Assembly (NCBI GenBank): GCA_016930795.1
Contig: JAFGFY010000052.1
Span: 1-49,006 of the forward strand
Source: Deltaproteobacteria bacterium
GTDB lineage: Bacteria; Desulfobacterota; DSM-4660; Desulfatiglandales; HGW-15
DNA length: 49,006 nt
Direction of reading: 5' to 3'
Positions within the stretch are counted from its first letter, which is position 1. Every line of letters starts with the position of its first letter. This document shows, in pieces, positions 15,590-25,500 of the stretch. The notes beneath the pieces were generated by a model that saw nothing but the letters and a program-made list of their open reading frames with translations, was not told the origin of the DNA and did not search any database. Both the position numbers and the translations under genes were made by a program.

Positions 15590-15868
15590 TTAAGCATCCC
15601 CTTCTTTCCGCATCCTAAAAGCCTTGCGTGGGCATTCATTTGCACAGATCCCACATCCCTTGCAGAACGCCAAATTGGGTTCAAAATGGTCATCCCTATC
15701 CACCATGCACTGAGTCGGACAAAAAAGTGCACAAAGTCCGCAATAATTGCACTTTTCCTTGTTCAACACCGGTCGCTCGACTCGCCAACTCCCGGTATCC
15801 AAACAGAGAAGTATTTCGTCAGCATGTGACCACCCTGCCTCTTCTCTGAATTGAAATTTCTTAATCAT
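15590..15868 (-). CDS. porD: pyruvate:ferredoxin oxidoreductase, delta (ferredoxin) subunit
   Basis: 92 residues with a dicluster ferredoxin: CNYCGLCALFCPTQCM and CKGCGICANECPRKAF. The short N-terminal extension (MIKKFQFREEAGWSHADEIL) is typical of PorD. It passes electrons from the PorAB site to soluble ferredoxin. AGGAGG stands 9 bases before ATG 15868; longer starts to 15952 lack such a site. It is the first gene of porDABC. Confidence 0.92.
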   Translation of the reverse strand: MIKKFQFREEAGWSHADEILLCLDTGSWRVERPVLNKEKCNYCGLCALFCPTQCMVDRDDHFEPNLAFCKGCGICANECPRKAFRMRKEGDA

Positions 15869-16603
15869 AAAGCAAACCCTCCTTTTGCAACATTCATACA
15901 ATCCATTATGAGTACTACGCTTGCATTCAACGGCGTTAAGGGTGCAGGACAAGACTCACCTTATTGGGTTCGGAGCCGCAGACCGTCATATGCTTCCTTT
16001 GTATGACCATGGGGATCATTATATCAAGGGAGGGAAAGAATTTCCTGGCCCCGGCCCCTTTGATCCAATCCTTAACGGAAATCTTTGCTGTTTCCGAGGA
16101 ATGGAATGAACCCAGGATGCAGAAAAAGCAGCCTGTTTCACACAGAAAACAACATCGCCCTCAGGTCGGAGTACGTTCTCAAGCACTGATACGATTGTCT
16201 TAGGATCAAAAAATTGACGTATAGGAAAAATGTCTAGTTCTTTAATGAGTTGGGTCAAAGAAGAAGACCTGCAAATGGACTGTTGTGTGTTATATATCGC
16301 TTTCGATTTACTGTCAACAGTCGTGCAAGACAACCGGGCGGTGTTGTGTTACATCTCCTTTTCAATCAACCAATCTGCCGCGAAAACACTATCCATGATA
16401 TCGTGTGGAAACGAGGCTTGACACGCAAACACGATTCCCATATTCTTCTGCACGAAAAAAGAAAGAAGCAATGACTATCCTCAGTCCTTATCCTTTCTAT
16501 TTAAAACACGTTGACCATGCTGTAGGAATAGGTATCTGAATAATGGGCTGAAGGTCATTGGCCTTTATAACCTATTATGTTATCGCCTTAGGAGGACTTA
16601 AGC
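15869..16603. other. 735-base divergent region between porD and etfB
   Basis: It holds the por promoter (see 16289-16317) and so about 410 bases of apparent por leader. A minus-strand frame (16019-16333, 104 codons, TTG start without ribosome-binding site) contains a coding-looking stretch, FDPKTIVSVLENVLRPEGDV, but no family I recognise; it may be a gene remnant. On the plus side a weak TTGACC (16511-16516), 16 bases, TATCTG pair precedes etfB. Confidence 0.45.
16289..16317 (-). promoter_or_regulatory. strong sigma70-type promoter for porDABC
   Basis: On the minus strand: TTGACA (16312-16317), a 17-base spacer, TATAAC (16289-16294). This is five of six matches in the -10 and six of six in the -35 with ideal spacing. 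Transcription would start near 16282 and run about 410 bases before porD, an unusually long leader. Confidence 0.65.
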
Positions 16604-17383
16604 ATGAACATTATTGTCTGTATCAAGAGAGTTCCCATGACCCAAGAAGCCGATTTGGAGATCGATGAACTCGAGAAAGACGTGAAAAAGGACGCCTTGC
16701 CTTTTGTTATAAATGACTGGGACAACTATGCCATCGAAGAGGCCGTTCTGCTCCGTGAAAAGACTGGAGGCACAGTGACCGCTGTAACCATTGGCACCGA
16801 GGAGGATGAGGAGATCCTGAGGAGAGCCCTCGCAATGGGGGCGGACAAAGCGATCAGGATTGATCCGGGAGATCTTGGTTTGGACGGTTTTGTCACATCA
16901 AGAATCCTTGCGGAGGTCATCAAAGGCGGAGATTATGACCTTGTGCTCACCGGACTACAGGCTGATGATTATAACTGCGGGATGGTCGGTATGATGTTGG
17001 CTGAGCATCTGGGCATAGCCCATGCCGCTGGAGTGACCGGAATTGAGCCCGAGGGGAGAGAAGCCACTATAAGGGTGGAGTTGGAAGGGGGTATGGATGG
17101 AGTTTTAAAAATCCGGTTTCCCGCACTCATGAGCGTTCAAACCGGAATCAATGAGCCGAGATACGTCTCTATCATGGGCATTAGGAAGGCAAGTAAAAAG
17201 GAGCTGAAAGTGATCAAAACAGGTGATCTTAATCTAACAGAGGATGATCTCGCTCAACGTACCACTGTTGAAATGGTTTTCCTCCCGCCTGAAACAGAGG
17301 GCGCGGAAATTATAGAGGGTGATTCATCCATGGTTGCGGAAAAGATTATTCGTATCCTGGCAGAAAATGGGGTGAGTGTCTAG
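16604..17383 (+). CDS. etfB: electron transfer flavoprotein, beta subunit
   Basis: 259 residues. It opens MNIIVCIKRVP, with VINDWDNYAIEEAVLLRE, AMGADKAIRID and DLVLTGLQADDYNCGMVG in the usual order of the ETF beta family, which binds AMP or a second flavin. TTAGGAGG lies 8 bases before the ATG. It is followed at once by etfA. ETF carries electrons from acyl-CoA or other dehydrogenases to the quinone pool. No partner dehydrogenase or membrane oxidoreductase gene is adjacent. Confidence 0.93.
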   Translation: MNIIVCIKRVPMTQEADLEIDELEKDVKKDALPFVINDWDNYAIEEAVLLREKTGGTVTAVTIGTEEDEEILRRALAMGADKAIRIDPGDLGLDGFVTSRILAEVIKGGDYDLVLTGLQADDYNCGMVGMMLAEHLGIAHAAGVTGIEPEGREATIRVELEGGMDGVLKIRFPALMSVQTGINEPRYVSIMGIRKASKKELKVIKTGDLNLTEDDLAQRTTVEMVFLPPETEGAEIIEGDSSMVAEKIIRILAENGVSV

Positions 17384-18352
17384 ATGGCCGATATATTTGT
17401 TGTTGTGGAACACAGGAAAGGTGAAGTAAGGGACATTACTTTTGAGATGCTTTTCAAGGCAAGCGAACTATGCAAGGAATCCTCCCATAACCTGACAGCC
17501 ATATTGCTAGGGGGAAGAGATTCGGCATTTCTGGATGACATAGCCCCATGGGCCGACAGGGTCATCACTTTAGAGGATGAACGGCTGGAAAACTACAATC
17601 CTGACCTCTATAAGGAGATACTTCACAGGCTCATTCAGAAACATCATCCTTTCCTTACCTTCATAGGACATACGTCCTTTGGAATGGGGTTTGCCCCTGC
17701 CCTTTCGGTTAAATCCGGATATCCCATTGCAACAGACTGTATAGATATCCTGATCGACAACGGCCGTCCCATGGTGACTCGACAAATCTATAATGGAAAG
17801 GTATTTTCCAAGGACTCTTTTAGAGAATCCGAAGGCTATATTATTACCTTGAGGCAGGCCGTCTGCACACCTGAAAAGACCGAAGAACGCCGGGGAGAGG
17901 TGTTCAAGAGTGAACTCCCCCCGGACCTGCCGGAACCTCGCCAGGAATTTATGGAGTTCGTGGAAGCAGGAGCCGGTGAGGTAGATATTTCCCAGGCTGA
18001 CCTCCTGGTCTCTATTGGACGGGGGATAGGGGAAGAAGAGAATGTTGCTACTGTAAAAGAACTAGCGGATCTTTTAGGAGGAGTGATCTCCTGCTCTCGC
18101 CCTGTAGTAGACAAAAACTGGCTGCCCAGTTACCACCAGGTGGGGACCTCGGGTAAATCCGTGAAACCAAAGGTCTATCTTGCCTTGGGCATCAGCGGGG
18201 CATTCCAACACGTGGCAGGCATTGCAGGTGCCGGAACCGTTATTGCCGTCAACAAGGACAAAAAGGCCCCCATATTCAGGGTCTCGGACTACGGGATCGT
18301 GGATGACCTCTTCAAGGTTGTAGAAGCCTTGAAGGTGAAACTGTCCGGTTAG
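17384..18352 (+). CDS. etfA: electron transfer flavoprotein, alpha subunit
   Basis: 322 residues, starting at the base after the etfB stop. The C-terminal FAD domain is clear: SRPVVDKNWLPSYHQVGTSG, VYLALGISGAFQHVAGIAG and AVNKDKKAPIFRVSDYGIV. The N-terminal part (ADIFVVVEHRKGEVRDITFE) is the alpha/beta domain that pairs with EtfB. No ferredoxin domain is fused at the N-terminus, so it is not the long bifurcating-cluster type by architecture, though bifurcation cannot be excluded. Weak CCGTT/AACGG hairpin after the stop. Confidence 0.93.
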   Translation: MADIFVVVEHRKGEVRDITFEMLFKASELCKESSHNLTAILLGGRDSAFLDDIAPWADRVITLEDERLENYNPDLYKEILHRLIQKHHPFLTFIGHTSFGMGFAPALSVKSGYPIATDCIDILIDNGRPMVTRQIYNGKVFSKDSFRESEGYIITLRQAVCTPEKTEERRGEVFKSELPPDLPEPRQEFMEFVEAGAGEVDISQADLLVSIGRGIGEEENVATVKELADLLGGVISCSRPVVDKNWLPSYHQVGTSGKSVKPKVYLALGISGAFQHVAGIAGAGTVIAVNKDKKAPIFRVSDYGIVDDLFKVVEALKVKLSG

Positions 18353-18509
18353 TCCGTTTCCAACCCGGAACGGGCCTCTCCTTAAAATGGATTGGGGATG
18401 AACAGTAACACGTATTAGAAGGAGTTTTGAAAATCCGGGTTCAGTCTTCGGCCTCGGGTTGGTTCAACACAGATGGAGGAAACATACCGATTGCTGGAGA
18501 CAAACGAGA

Positions 18510-19898
18510 TCACCTCCCGTTGATCATCCTATCCAGGATCTCGTCTATCTTCTTATGAGGAAGAATCTTTTTCTTCTTAGCCACTTCCCTGACCGTTTCC
18601 CCTGTCTGATACGCTTCCTTTGCTATGGCGGCAGATCGGTCATAACCTACCTCGGGCACAAAAGCCGTGGCCAAAGAGAGGCTCCTTTCAAGGCTGGACG
18701 TGCATTTGTCATGATCGGCTAGAATCCCTGTAATGCACTTCTTGGCGAAATGGGTGGAACAGGAAGAGAGGATCTGGACGGACTGTAATAGGTTGTAGGC
18801 GATCAACGGCAACATCACATTGAGCTCGAAGTTCCCTGCCTGGCCTCCGAATGAAATGGCCGCATCATTTCCTATGACTTGACCCGCCACCTGGATCACC
18901 GCCTCGGGAATGACGGGATTGACTTTCCCGGGCATGATAGATGAGCCGGGCTGCATATCCGGAATCATGATCTCCCCCAACCCGCACCGAGGTCCGGAAG
19001 ACAAGAAGCGAATGTCATTGGCGATCTTTATGAGACTTACGGCATAGGTCTTTAAGGCCCCGCTGGCTTCCACCGCTGTGTCCCTGGCAGCCTGGGCCTC
19101 AAAATGATTTTTCGCCTCTCGAAAAGGACATCCGGTTTCTTCGGCGATGCCCTCAATAACCTTTTTGGCAAATTCAGGATGAGTGTTCACACCGGTACCA
19201 ACTGCTGTCCCGCCCAGTGCAAGCTCTCCCAGGTTGCTCTCCAACCCCGTAATGCGGCCGATATTCATCTCCACCTGCCTCGCGTAACCGCTGAATATCT
19301 GCCCCAGGCTGATGGGTACGGCATCCTGAAGATGGGTCCTCGCTATCTTCCTCACCTCTTTGAATTCCTTTGCCTTTTCACCCAGGGCCGTTTGAAGGGT
19401 TTTCATGGCCGACAGAAGATCTTCTCTGAGCTCGATTAATGTGGAGATATGAATCGCGGAAGGGATAACATCATTGCTGGACTGGCCTTTGTTGACATGA
19501 TCGTTGGGATGGACCGGGCTCTTCCCTCCCCTCTTTCCCGTCATCATCTCGTTTGCACGGCCAGCAATGACTTCATTCGCATTCATATTCGTCGATGTCC
19601 CCGAACCGGTCTGAAAGACATCCACAACAAACTGGTCGTCAAACCTCCCGCTGATGACTTCTTCACAAGCTTGGATCACTGCATCAGCCAAATCATGCTC
19701 AAGAAGGCCGAGATCTCGATTCACCCTAGCCGAATGCTTCTTGATGAGGCCAAGGGCCCTATAGAAACCCCGGGGGAATCTCAGATCGCTAATTCGAAAA
19801 TTACCCCTAGCCCTCTCGGTCTGAGCGCCGTAATAGGCCTTTTCCGGCACTCTCACCACACCCATACTGTCCTGTTCTTCTCGATATTTTAAATTCAT
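18510..19898 (-). CDS. fumC: fumarate hydratase, class II
   Basis: About 462 residues of the fumarase/aspartase superfamily. Visible motifs are VPEKAYYGAQTERARGNFRIS, FQTGSGTSTNMNANEVIA, HVNKGQSSNDVIPSA, KIARTHLQDAVPISLGQ, GTGVNTHPEFA and the superfamily signature GSSIMPGKVNP. SSGPRCGLGEI and GNFELNVMLPLIAYNLLQS favour fumarase (fumarate + water to malate) over aspartase, although the PVIPE after the signature is aspartase-like. ATG 19898 is preceded by AAGG; the frame stays open to 19985. The enzyme links the fumarate/succinate step at 45 kb to malate. Confidence 0.88.
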   Translation of the reverse strand: MNLKYREEQDSMGVVRVPEKAYYGAQTERARGNFRISDLRFPRGFYRALGLIKKHSARVNRDLGLLEHDLADAVIQACEEVISGRFDDQFVVDVFQTGSGTSTNMNANEVIAGRANEMMTGKRGGKSPVHPNDHVNKGQSSNDVIPSAIHISTLIELREDLLSAMKTLQTALGEKAKEFKEVRKIARTHLQDAVPISLGQIFSGYARQVEMNIGRITGLESNLGELALGGTAVGTGVNTHPEFAKKVIEGIAEETGCPFREAKNHFEAQAARDTAVEASGALKTYAVSLIKIANDIRFLSSGPRCGLGEIMIPDMQPGSSIMPGKVNPVIPEAVIQVAGQVIGNDAAISFGGQAGNFELNVMLPLIAYNLLQSVQILSSCSTHFAKKCITGILADHDKCTSSLERSLSLATAFVPEVGYDRSAAIAKEAYQTGETVREVAKKKKILPHKKIDEILDRMINGR

Positions 19899-20205
19899 CT
19901 TTGCCTTCATGAGTCTATTCTGGTTTGCAACAAAGGATATCGAAAGCGTCCCAAAATGCAGTGTGATCGTGTCGCCACCGATCAAGACAAAGTTGCCGAA
20001 ATTGAAGATTCCCGAACATCCCCCTTAGCAGACTACTGCGGAGTACAGGCTACAATGAAACCGCGGTCCCTCCCTAACGGTTGGGACTCCGGATAAATTC
20101 CGCATCATCTCCCAAATGCAAGGAAGCCCTCTTTTGTAATACGCTTTCCCCTTGGCCCGAAGGGAGATCATGACAAAGGGCTGTATATTTTCAATGCCCA
20201 TCTTC

Positions 20206-20592
20206 TTATTCAGGGGAAACGCCATGCAAAAGCCAGTTCATGGCTTTTTGTTCCCAATCCGGGTCCGAGCCATCAATATACACTTCCCTTAGCCCAACTC
20301 CGGATCTCGCGCCGAGGTTTCTCTGTTGCTCTTTTGTAACGGCATTGCTGACTATGACTGCTGATCCTCTTCCGCCTTTTTCTACATGAAGCCTTTGACC
20401 TTCTTCTAGAATCTTCTTCGCATCAGGCGGCAATGTCTTCATCTTTCTCATATCCACCAAGACTTTGTATTCTTCTGTCACATCTTCAAGAGCTTTCTTG
20501 GTTTCTTCATACCATTCTCTCATTTCATCAGCCTGTATAAACCCTCCAAATTCAAGTCTAAAACCGTAATCCGTCTTTTCAATTTTATACAT
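20206..20592 (-). CDS. small STAS/SpoIIAA-like hypothetical protein
   Basis: 128 residues, soluble. The pattern (strand-rich start YKIEKTDYGFRLEFGG, then EMREWYEETKKALED, EYKVLVDMRKMKTLPPDA, SAVIVSNAVTKEQQRNLG) looks like a STAS/SpoIIAA-like alpha/beta fold, as in the SpoIIAA-like or DUF4180-type groups; this is a fold guess. The ribosome-binding site is AAAGGAGG just upstream of the ATG. A decayed copy of the same gene lies directly upstream (20683-21068). The short frame after it (20025-20225) shows no sign of being real. Confidence 0.7.
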   Translation of the reverse strand: MYKIEKTDYGFRLEFGGFIQADEMREWYEETKKALEDVTEEYKVLVDMRKMKTLPPDAKKILEEGQRLHVEKGGRGSAVIVSNAVTKEQQRNLGARSGVGLREVYIDGSDPDWEQKAMNWLLHGVSPE

Positions 20593-20682
20593 GATTACCT
20601 CCTTTTCATCAGCCGATCAAGTTGCATAAAAAGATAAAATAAGTTGGGATTCACTAGCTCCGAATTTCCAAAGTCGATCTTC

Positions 20683-21068
20683 TTACTCAGATCGAATCTT
20701 ATTTATAAGCCAGTCCAGGGCCTTTTTCCCCAATCTGGTTGTGAACCATCAATATACACTTCACTATTGCTGACTCCGGATCTCACAGCGATGTTCCTCT
20801 GTTGCTGTCTTGTAATGACATCGCGGGCTATGACGGCTGATCCTACTCCGCCTTTAGATATGAAGTGCTTTTGATCTTCTTCCAGAATCGTTTTCGAATC
20901 CGGCAGTAAGGTCTTCATTTTTCTCATATCTACCATGACGGTAAACTCTCCCGTCACATCTTCAAGGGCTTTCTTGCAGTCTTCAAACCATTGTCTCATT
21001 TCATCAGCCTGGATAAATCCTTAAAAATCAAACCTAAAACCATAATCCGACTTCTCAATTTTATACAT
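20683..21068 (-). pseudogene. tandem copy of the STAS-like gene with a stop codon and a frameshift
   Basis: From ATG 21068 (GGGAG upstream) the protein reads MYKIEKSDYGFRFDF, then an in-frame TAA at 21021-21023, then GFIQADEMRQWFEDCKKALE and onward, matching the downstream paralog residue for residue over much of its length. Near 20732, in a run of five A's, a frame change is needed to recover KALDWLINKIRSE and a stop at 20683 in place of the unrelated end RPWTGL. Two independent lesions argue for a pseudogene rather than a single error. Re-initiation at the internal Met (20999) could still make a 98-residue fragment. Confidence 0.8.
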
Positions 21069-21488
21069 AAACATCTCCCTTTTCTTAAAAGAGACATAGG
21101 CCATTTCATCAAAGTCATCGATCCGTCAATCCCCGCGACGAATAATCATGATCGAAATCGATATCCATGACGGACTTCATGTAGTTCCTATTCTACACCT
21201 CTGGCATTTCTCGGGTCAATGGCCGGACGAGTTCAAGGCACTCTTCCATCGTTCCTGAAACATGGTCATCGTTCCGATGATCTCTAATTCGATACTTATC
21301 TGTAGCGTCCCTAATCATACGCCTAGACTATCATTGGCTATCCAAAAAATCAATCCGATATTATCTCCGAACCACTGGAACTCACGAGTTGAGTCCCACG
21401 TCCTGCGCAGGCCCAATCCCGTTGAACGATTTGTCAGTCGTCCTTCCCCTTGATTGCCTTTTGGGCTTCCTCGTGTGTCCTTCGGCCA
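21069..21488 (-). other. intergenic stretch with short coding-like remnants
   Basis: About 420 bases. A 41-codon minus-strand ORF (21193-21318) ends MEECLELVRPLTREMPEV, which looks like the coding C-terminus of something lost; a 21-codon ORF follows. Neither has a good ribosome-binding site. Nothing else recognised. Confidence 0.3.
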
Positions 21489-22376
21489 TCACGGCGCCGG
21501 CTTTGAAGACTCGATCAGTTTCCATACCACCAAGGCGCCAACGGCATAATTGTTCTTTTCTTTCACCAAAGCGCTATCTTCAAATACAGCCCCGTCGAGA
21601 TTGTTCCAACGTATATAACAACCAATGGAAAGTTTGGGGGTCATTTCTCTAAAAAGGCTGCCGGAGACCGAGAAGCCGGCATAGCCACCATCGGCTTCAT
21701 AGGGCTCTCGATGCGAATCGGCATATTGGCTTGGCACACCATAGAAGTATTTGTTGTACCTACTGTCGGCAAAATGAAGCCCGCCTTTGACATAGATGCT
21801 TAGTTTCCGATCTCCGATCAGTGTCTTTTTATGATAGCTTAGATCCACACTGCTGTGCCATCCCTGATAGTCCATATCAATGTCGAGTCCGCCGTTAAAT
21901 CCGAAGGAAAATGCCGTTCGCCAGGCCGCTTGTAGATATAAGTGGTCTTCCCATCCATGGCGGTAAAAGTAGTATCGAAACGCCGGTCCGATTTCGCCGA
22001 TGGCATCCAGTTCGGGCATACCCTGGCGGGCTTCGTTTTCATCCGAGACAGGCGGATTGCCCCACAAGGAGATGCTGGTTTCAAACTTCTCTCCTTTATA
22101 GAAAATCCCCCGAATGCCTTCGCGGTCCGCCCGCAGGATTTCCCCGCGATAGATAACATATGGGAGAGGATAAACGTAATTCTTATATTCGTCCGACCCG
22201 ATATAGTGAGGCAAACTCGCTGCCACGCCCGCTATACCATACTCCCATAGAGGCAGCCGGTTATCGGTTTCTGTGAAGGAGGCACTGTCTTCCGAAGTGT
22301 GTCCGTTGGCAGGAAATAGAAGGACGCCGAAAAGAAGGGTCCAGTAAAACGCTCTTTTCAATTTCTTCCGGGTCAT
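21489..22376 (-). CDS. MipA/OmpV family outer-membrane protein
   Basis: 295 residues. An N-terminal signal peptide (KKLKRAFYWTLLFGVLLFPANG) is followed by PLWEYGIAGVAASLPHYIGS, the MipA/OmpV opening, and by alternating aromatic beta strands ending VGALVVWKLIESSKPAP. Family members are outer-membrane beta barrels; MipA is a scaffold for peptidoglycan enzymes, but most homologues have no defined role. The C-terminus lacks the usual terminal Phe. It stands alone on the minus strand, about 200 bases downstream of the tricorn gene. Confidence 0.85.
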   Translation of the reverse strand: MTRKKLKRAFYWTLLFGVLLFPANGHTSEDSASFTETDNRLPLWEYGIAGVAASLPHYIGSDEYKNYVYPLPYVIYRGEILRADREGIRGIFYKGEKFETSISLWGNPPVSDENEARQGMPELDAIGEIGPAFRYYFYRHGWEDHLYLQAAWRTAFSFGFNGGLDIDMDYQGWHSSVDLSYHKKTLIGDRKLSIYVKGGLHFADSRYNKYFYGVPSQYADSHREPYEADGGYAGFSVSGSLFREMTPKLSIGCYIRWNNLDGAVFEDSALVKEKNNYAVGALVVWKLIESSKPAP

Positions 22377-22583
22377 GGGATTTGTTCGTTAATCAGGGTT
22401 ATCGTCGAAAACCTTACTCAAGAAAAATCTGAGGGTTCAAGTCAGCGTGAGAATGACTTGCCGAGCAAAGCAAGGTCGGGTCCTTCCTGATCTTCGCCAG
22501 CATAACTCCTGCCTTTTGTATTCTCCAAATGGTCCGAGTCTGTAACAGGCTTCTCCTACAACACTGACAATACATCATTGTAT

Positions 22584-25500
22584 CTATCTTGTTTTAATCG
22601 GATCCGCAGGTCGGGGTGGCAGTTTCATGGGTTTTTCAGTCATCATTTTTAGTACTTCTTGTACGCCTCGCTCGAGTTGAGGATCACGGCCTTCGAGCAC
22701 TGACTTTGGATCATTTTCCACTTCAATGTCAGGATCAACGCCATGGCCTTCAATGATATATTTTCCATTTTCATCATTGGTGCTATTTTGCGGTACGTAA
22801 ACCTGTCCGCCGTCGAGTAATGGGCCCTGGTCATTGATACCAATAACACCGCCCCAAGTACGTTTGCCGACCAACGGTCCAAGCCCGGATTCGCGAAAAT
22901 AGTAGGGGAAAATATCGCCATCTGACGCGGAGGTTTCGTTTATCAAACAGACCTTGTGGCCATAGAACACGGTACTAGGATATGTTTCGGGCATATCGCT
23001 CGCGTAATCAAACCTTGTCCCCAGCAAGTTGGTATCCAGTCGCTCGATAATCCATTGAGACACATTGCCGCCGCCATTGGACCGGACATCAACAATAAGA
23101 CCCTCCTTACGGATTTGGGGATAAAACCATTTTATGAACTCATAAATACCATCCGAACCCATATCCGGTATATGCATGTAACCGACACGACCATCGGTCA
23201 TATCAGTGATTTTCTCGCGATTCTTTCTTACCCACTCCAGATAAAGGAGATTCGCCTCGCTGGTGATAGGCCTATATGTCATTTTACGCGCATCCTTGAA
23301 AGTGGGTTTTGGATTGAGTGTGAGGGTCACTGGATCTGTTTTGTGTTGTAACAGCCGGTAGGGATTATCATTGCCTTTAAGTTCTTCACCGTCAATGGCC
23401 AGGACGTAGTCCCCAATCTTAGCATCTACCCCGACCTCCATCAGAGGGGCATGGTATTTCGCCTCTTCATTATTACCTCTAAAGATTGTTGAAATCTGAT
23501 AGCGTTCTGCGTCTTTATCTAACTCGAATCGAGCTCCGGGTAACCCCACTTTGGGACGGTCAGGAATTTCAAAGTCACCTCCGGCGATATAGCAGTGCCC
23601 CGCGTTTAATTCAGAGACCATCTCGCCAAGGACATAGTTGAGGTCAGAACGATGAGCCACATGTTTCAACCAGGTTCTATATTGATCGCCGATCGCTTTC
23701 CAGTCATAACCATTCATATTCTGCACATAGAAGAAGTCCCGATAGCGCCGCCAGACTTCATTATAGATCTCTTCCCACTCTTGAGCTGGAACTCGGTCCA
23801 TCATAAGCTCTTTGGTAGAAATGGTTTTTTTATCCTTTGCCTCTCCGTTTGCCCCTGGCTTTACGTCGTACAGATTATATGTTTTCTCCTGCTGCACCAT
23901 CACTTTATTGCCGTCGGCTGCGAGAGCGTATTTGGAGATGTCTTCAACAAGTACCGTGTCCTTACGTTTTTCTAAGGTGAAAATATGCAAGTTCGATTTT
24001 TCGTAGCTGTCACGGCCATAAAACCCCGCGCCAGAGGTCATGTAGACCAACTTATCTTTTGTGACAGAAAACCCATTGATGTTTTTCGATTCTATCGGCA
24101 CACTGGCTACACGTTCTACAAGTCCATCGAAATCAATTTTGATGTACTCTTTCTTCTTCTTTTCCTTTTTGTCCTTATTTTCCCCCTCTTCACCCTTCTT
24201 TTCTATTTTATCTTCTTTTTTCTCACCGATGGTCACTTCATCACTCTCCGGTGGAAAGAGCTGTTTAACGTCCTTCCGCAGTGCCAGGGCAAAAATATTG
24301 GTTTGGCAATTGGTGGCAAAGTTCCACTCAACAGTACTGATCTGCGGCGCGAATTGTCGTTCCGAAAGGTAGTAAAGATAATTGCCCTCAGTATCCCAAA
24401 CGGGATTGTATTCATTGAAGTAAGTACCTGTAACCCGCCTGACTTGACCATCAGCAACGCTCCAGATATAAATAGAGCGGTATAGATTAGAATCTGCCAT
24501 TGAGAAAGCCAGGTGACCGCCGTTTGCAGACCAGGCATAGTCATCGATCATTCCGTACGCGTCGTCAGCGATTGTCACGACTTTTTTGTCAGCAACATTT
24601 AGAACATAAAGTCTGCCGTCTTTGTCGGAGAAGGCAAGCCGCTTTCCATCCGGAGCCCATTCCGGGGCGTACAACATAACCTTTAATTCGCTCGTCAATT
24701 GTTCAGGCTTAGCCGTACCATCCTGATCGATTACATAAACCTGATCCTCGCTGGTTAAGTCAGAGATGAACGCGATCTTATTACCGTCGGGAGACCAGCG
24801 TGCCCACTTATCATGGGCGTTTGAAGAATTGGTCAGGTTTCTAACGGGCCCCTTTTCGATAGGCGTGGTGAAAACATCTCCTCGAGCCACAAACAAGGCT
24901 CGTTCACCTTTAGGGCTAAGCTGAAAGTCTTCTATGTTTTTCTCAGCCGAATATCGTGAGGGCCGCATGGCCAAACCATCGTCTGGCACCGTAATGGAAA
25001 TCTTGCGGTCCTGCTCAGAGGCTATATCGTAAACCTGTAACTCTCCATTCAGCTCGTATACGATCCTACTATGATTGTCCGAGCTAGGCCAGCGAACATC
25101 CCACTCTGTGCTGCGTGTGATTTGCGTAAGCTCATCCGAATCAACATTGTAGGCGTATAAATTGAGGGTACCCTCGCGGTCCGAAGCGAAATAAATCGTG
25201 TTTCCGATCCACATGGGATCGCGTTCTGTACGTTTACCTGGGGCAATCTTCCTGACCTCATGGGAATTTAAATCAAAAATATAGAGGTCTTGAGCCCATC
25301 CTCCCTCATAACGTTTCCAGGTACGGAAATCACGAAACAGGGGTGAGTAGACTATTTGTTTGCCGTCCGATGAAAAATCGCCCGCTCCTGATGTGGGCAT
25401 GGGGAGTTTCACCGGTAGACCTCCCTCGACATTCACTGTGTACAACGCGGTCAACACGCTGCCTTCATCTGCATCGCGAAGGGAACGAAAGAGCACTTTC

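Noticed and set aside
20025-20225. 66-codon minus-strand ORF beside the STAS-like gene
   Set aside because: It overlaps the real gene end, has no ribosome-binding site and no family pattern.
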